Assembly (NCBI GenBank): GCA_963539695.1 | Contig: CAUTOC010000009.1 | Location: 1-64,000, forward strand | Direction: 5' to 3' | DNA length: 64,000 bases | DNA from: Catonella sp963539695 | GTDB lineage: Bacteria; Bacillota; Clostridia; Lachnospirales; Lachnospiraceae | Shown: in pieces, positions 62,049-64,000 of the stretch | Layout of the letters: every line of letters begins with the position of its first letter | How positions within the stretch are numbered: position 1 is the first letter of the stretch | Notes under the pieces: model-generated | The model's input: the letters and a program-made list of their open reading frames with translations, nothing else | Database searches by the model: none | What the model was told of the DNA's origin: nothing | Made by a program: the position numbers and the translations under genes

Positions 62049-62543
62049 TTAGTTGCTCCATTTAAGCCTATGCAGATCACCTTGTAATTTCATACCCTCA
62101 AAATCCTGCTGTCTTAAAGCTTCATAGAGCATAATTGCTACAGAGTTTGATAAATTAAGCGACCTTATTTCTCCTATCATAGGAATTCTCACCGATGTTT
62201 CCTCATATTTTACAAGGATTTCCTCCGGTATGCCTGCACTTTCCCTGCCAAACATTATAAAATCGTTTTCTTCATATATTACCTGCGTATATGCTTTTTT
62301 AGCCTTGGTGGTAGCCATATATATTCTAGCTCCCAAATTCTTGGATATAAATTCTTCAAAATTTTGATACACCTGTAAATTAAGATCTTTCCAGTAATCC
62401 ATACCTGCCCTTCTTACAGCCTTATCCGTAATCTCAAACCCCAAAGGCTTAATAAGATGTAAGGCGGTACCGGTAGCAACACAAGTTCGTCCTATATTGC
62501 CGGTATTAGCCGGTATCTCAGGTTCATGTAAAACTATATTCAT
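62049..62543 (-). CDS. trmL: tRNA (cytidine/uridine-34-2'-O)-methyltransferase
   Basis: A 164-residue SPOUT methyltransferase. Motifs EPEIPANTGNIGRTC, LIKPLGFEITDKAVRRAGMD, FGRESAGIPEEI and IRSLNLSNSVAIMLYE form the trefoil knot. It modifies the wobble base of tRNA-Leu isoacceptors. It begins three bases after the CheX-like gene and is probably cotranscribed with it. Confidence 0.95.
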   Translation of the reverse strand: MNIVLHEPEIPANTGNIGRTCVATGTALHLIKPLGFEITDKAVRRAGMDYWKDLNLQVYQNFEEFISKNLGARIYMATTKAKKAYTQVIYEENDFIMFGRESAGIPEEILVKYEETSVRIPMIGEIRSLNLSNSVAIMLYEALRQQDFEGMKLQGDLHRLKWSN

Positions 62544-62545
62544 AA

Positions 62546-63019
62546 TCAGTCACCGGTAATGGCTATGTTAAAATTAATACATTTTCCGTTTTCATAAGAA
62601 AGCGGTATACATAAATTTTTAGTAAATGCAGTATTGAAACTCATATCCCCATTTCCTACGGTCGGAGGTGTAATATCTATTCCTATTCCCTTACTTGAAA
62701 ATAATGTAGCAGCATTACCAAGCACCATGTTACTAAGCTCACAGATTGCACTATGTCCAATTTCATTAAGTTCAGGTAAAGGTCCCTGCATCATCATTTT
62801 TCCTGCTATATCACAGGCTACAATATTGGTAAATTCTATAATTACCTGCCCTCTGACATCGCCCGTAATTCCTATTATAATTATCAGCGAATCGTGCGAA
62901 AACTTCATGTCCTTCAGCCCGGGTCTGCCGATAACAGTGTCAATCATACAAGTCTGCTTTAGTATAGTCGTAGCCGCCATAAGGAAGGGATTGATGTATT
63001 CAACACTGAGTCCTGCCAT
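62546..63019 (-). CDS. CheX-like CheY-P phosphatase
   Basis: A 157-residue protein with the CheX fold pattern and the catalytic ExxN motif in CELSNMVLGNA (Glu94, Asn97). Family members dephosphorylate CheY-P in chemotaxis. It fits the motile life style shown by the flagellar cluster, although it lies far from it, between an aminotransferase and trmL. The start follows GGAGG. Confidence 0.85.
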   Translation of the reverse strand: MAGLSVEYINPFLMAATTILKQTCMIDTVIGRPGLKDMKFSHDSLIIIIGITGDVRGQVIIEFTNIVACDIAGKMMMQGPLPELNEIGHSAICELSNMVLGNAATLFSSKGIGIDITPPTVGNGDMSFNTAFTKNLCIPLSYENGKCINFNIAITGD

Positions 63020-63073
63020 TTTACTACCTCCATTTTTATTTTTATATGATACCGAATATTTGTATCATCAGTT

Positions 63074-64000
63074 TCATTTCAAATGTCTTTTTGCAAAATC
63101 TTCTATCCGTGACATCGCAATTCTAAGGTTATCTATTGAATACGCATACGAAATCCTTATAAAACCTTCACCGCACTCACCAAACGCACTGCCGGGTACA
63201 ACTGCAAGCCTTTCTTCTTTAAGAAGCCTTGTTGCAAATTCTTCGCTTGTCATTCCAAAATCTTTTATACAAGGGAAAATGTAAAATGCTCCAAACGGTT
63301 CAAAACAGCTTATACCTATACGCCTTAACTCCGACATAAGAAATCTTCTACGCTGATTATATGCTTCACGCATATTTTCTACATCTGCATCTCCATTTTT
63401 AAGTGCTTCAATAGCGGCATATTGGCTTGTTGTAGGTGCACACATAATTGCAAACTGGTGAATTTTTAACATTTGGCTTATAACACGCTCAGGTCCTGCC
63501 GCATAACCCATACGCCAGCCGGTCATAGCAAAGGCTTTTGAAAATCCGTTTATATATATACTTCTCTCTTTCATACCTTCAAAAGCCGCTATTGATGTGT
63601 GTTTTCCTTTATAAGTAAGTTCAGCATATATCTCATCAGTAATTACAAAAATATCTTTTTCTATTACAAAATCAACTATAGGGCAAAGTTCTTCCTCTGT
63701 CATAATAGCACCGGTCGGATTGTTTGGAAACGGCATTATTAAAACTTTGGTCTTATCTGTATAATATTCCTCCAGTTCAGCCCTTGTAAGCTTAAACTCA
63801 TTCTCCGCCTTCAGCGGTATGGATACCGGCTTTCCTCCTGCAAGTTTGGTACAAGGCACATAAGATACATAACAAGGTTCAGGTATAAGCACCTCATCTC
63901 CCACATCAAGCATAGCCCTAAGTGCTATATCTATAGCCTCACTGCCCCCTACCGTAACTATAATTTCGTTCTTTGCATCATAATCCAAGCTATATTTTCT
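63074..64000 (-). CDS. Class I aminotransferase (N-terminus cut by window edge)
   Basis: The frame is open through the right edge (309 codons visible), so the start lies beyond 64000. PLP enzyme motifs: GGSEAIDIALRAM, FPNNPTGAIM, FVITDEIYAELTY, and the PLP lysine in NGFSKAFAMTGWRMG. The C-terminus has PFGAFYIFPCIKDFG and the substrate Arg in GFIRISYA. This is the aspartate/aromatic aminotransferase fold (family I gamma). The amino acid substrate is not determined. Confidence 0.93.
   Translation of the reverse strand, partial: RKYSLDYDAKNEIIVTVGGSEAIDIALRAMLDVGDEVLIPEPCYVSYVPCTKLAGGKPVSIPLKAENEFKLTRAELEEYYTDKTKVLIMPFPNNPTGAIMTEEELCPIVDFVIEKDIFVITDEIYAELTYKGKHTSIAAFEGMKERSIYINGFSKAFAMTGWRMGYAAGPERVISQMLKIHQFAIMCAPTTSQYAAIEALKNGDADVENMREAYNQRRRFLMSELRRIGISCFEPFGAFYIFPCIKDFGMTSEEFATRLLKEERLAVVPGSAFGECGEGFIRISYAYSIDNLRIAMSRIEDFAKRHLK

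Overview
The window is a low-GC Firmicutes chromosome, most likely from a motile member of the Lachnospiraceae (Clostridia). The evidence is the Bacillus/Clostridium-type late flagellar cluster with FliW and CsrA, GTG/TTG starts with strong AGGAGG ribosome binding sites, a tetrahydrofolate riboswitch before an ECF folate S-component gene, and small lineage proteins resembling the DUF3881 and DUF6465 families. Genus cannot be told from the sequence.

Bases 1 to about 7,360 are the integrase end of an integrative mobilizable element that runs off the left edge. It carries a relaxase (cut by the edge), a MobC-like protein, a candidate oriT, a RecA-fold helicase, a PrimPol-type primase, two facing arrays of 9-bp iteron-like repeats, a ribbon-helix-helix-like protein, a tyrosine integrase, a small excisionase-like protein, and a divergent XRE regulator followed by a coiled-coil plus TIR protein. 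The element abuts the 3' end of guaA, a known island insertion site.

Bases 7.4-13.4 kb hold guaA, a phosphoesterase, an M18 aminopeptidase, a 35-codon hydrophobic peptide resembling type I or holin-like toxins, a tandem hairpin repeat block, and a family 2 glycosyltransferase.

Bases 13.4-24.7 kb are a complete late flagellar cluster on the minus strand, in transcription order flgM-flgN-flgK2-flgK1-flgL-fliW-csrA-flaG-fliD-fliS-fliT-fliC. Four sigma-28-like promoters (all with a 15-nt spacer) precede flgM, flaG, fliS and fliC. The fliC leader has a GGA-loop hairpin and a GGA-containing Shine-Dalgarno, fitting FliW-CsrA control. The terminator of the operon upstream appears to contain the flgM promoter in its 5' arm.

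Bases 24.7-64 kb are mostly housekeeping genes. They include a five-gene operon (M18 peptidase, cupin, MurD, MFS, LysA-like), an orphan sugar-binding lipoprotein, arcC, folT with its riboswitch, tRNA-Lys, tadA, degV, an M3 peptidase and an NSS transporter. An ABC-2 exporter is followed by a tightly coupled operon of a GGDEF/degenerate HD-GYP protein, a TagF-like polymerase, TagD, a flavin reductase and AroK. Then come pyk, mgtE, an unusual peptide deformylase, tkt, a DnaQ-like exonuclease, a D,D-carboxypeptidase, trmB, mutS2, trmL, a CheX-like protein and an aminotransferase cut by the right edge. Two families of short dispersed palindromic repeats lie between genes; every copy of the first sits between convergent genes.
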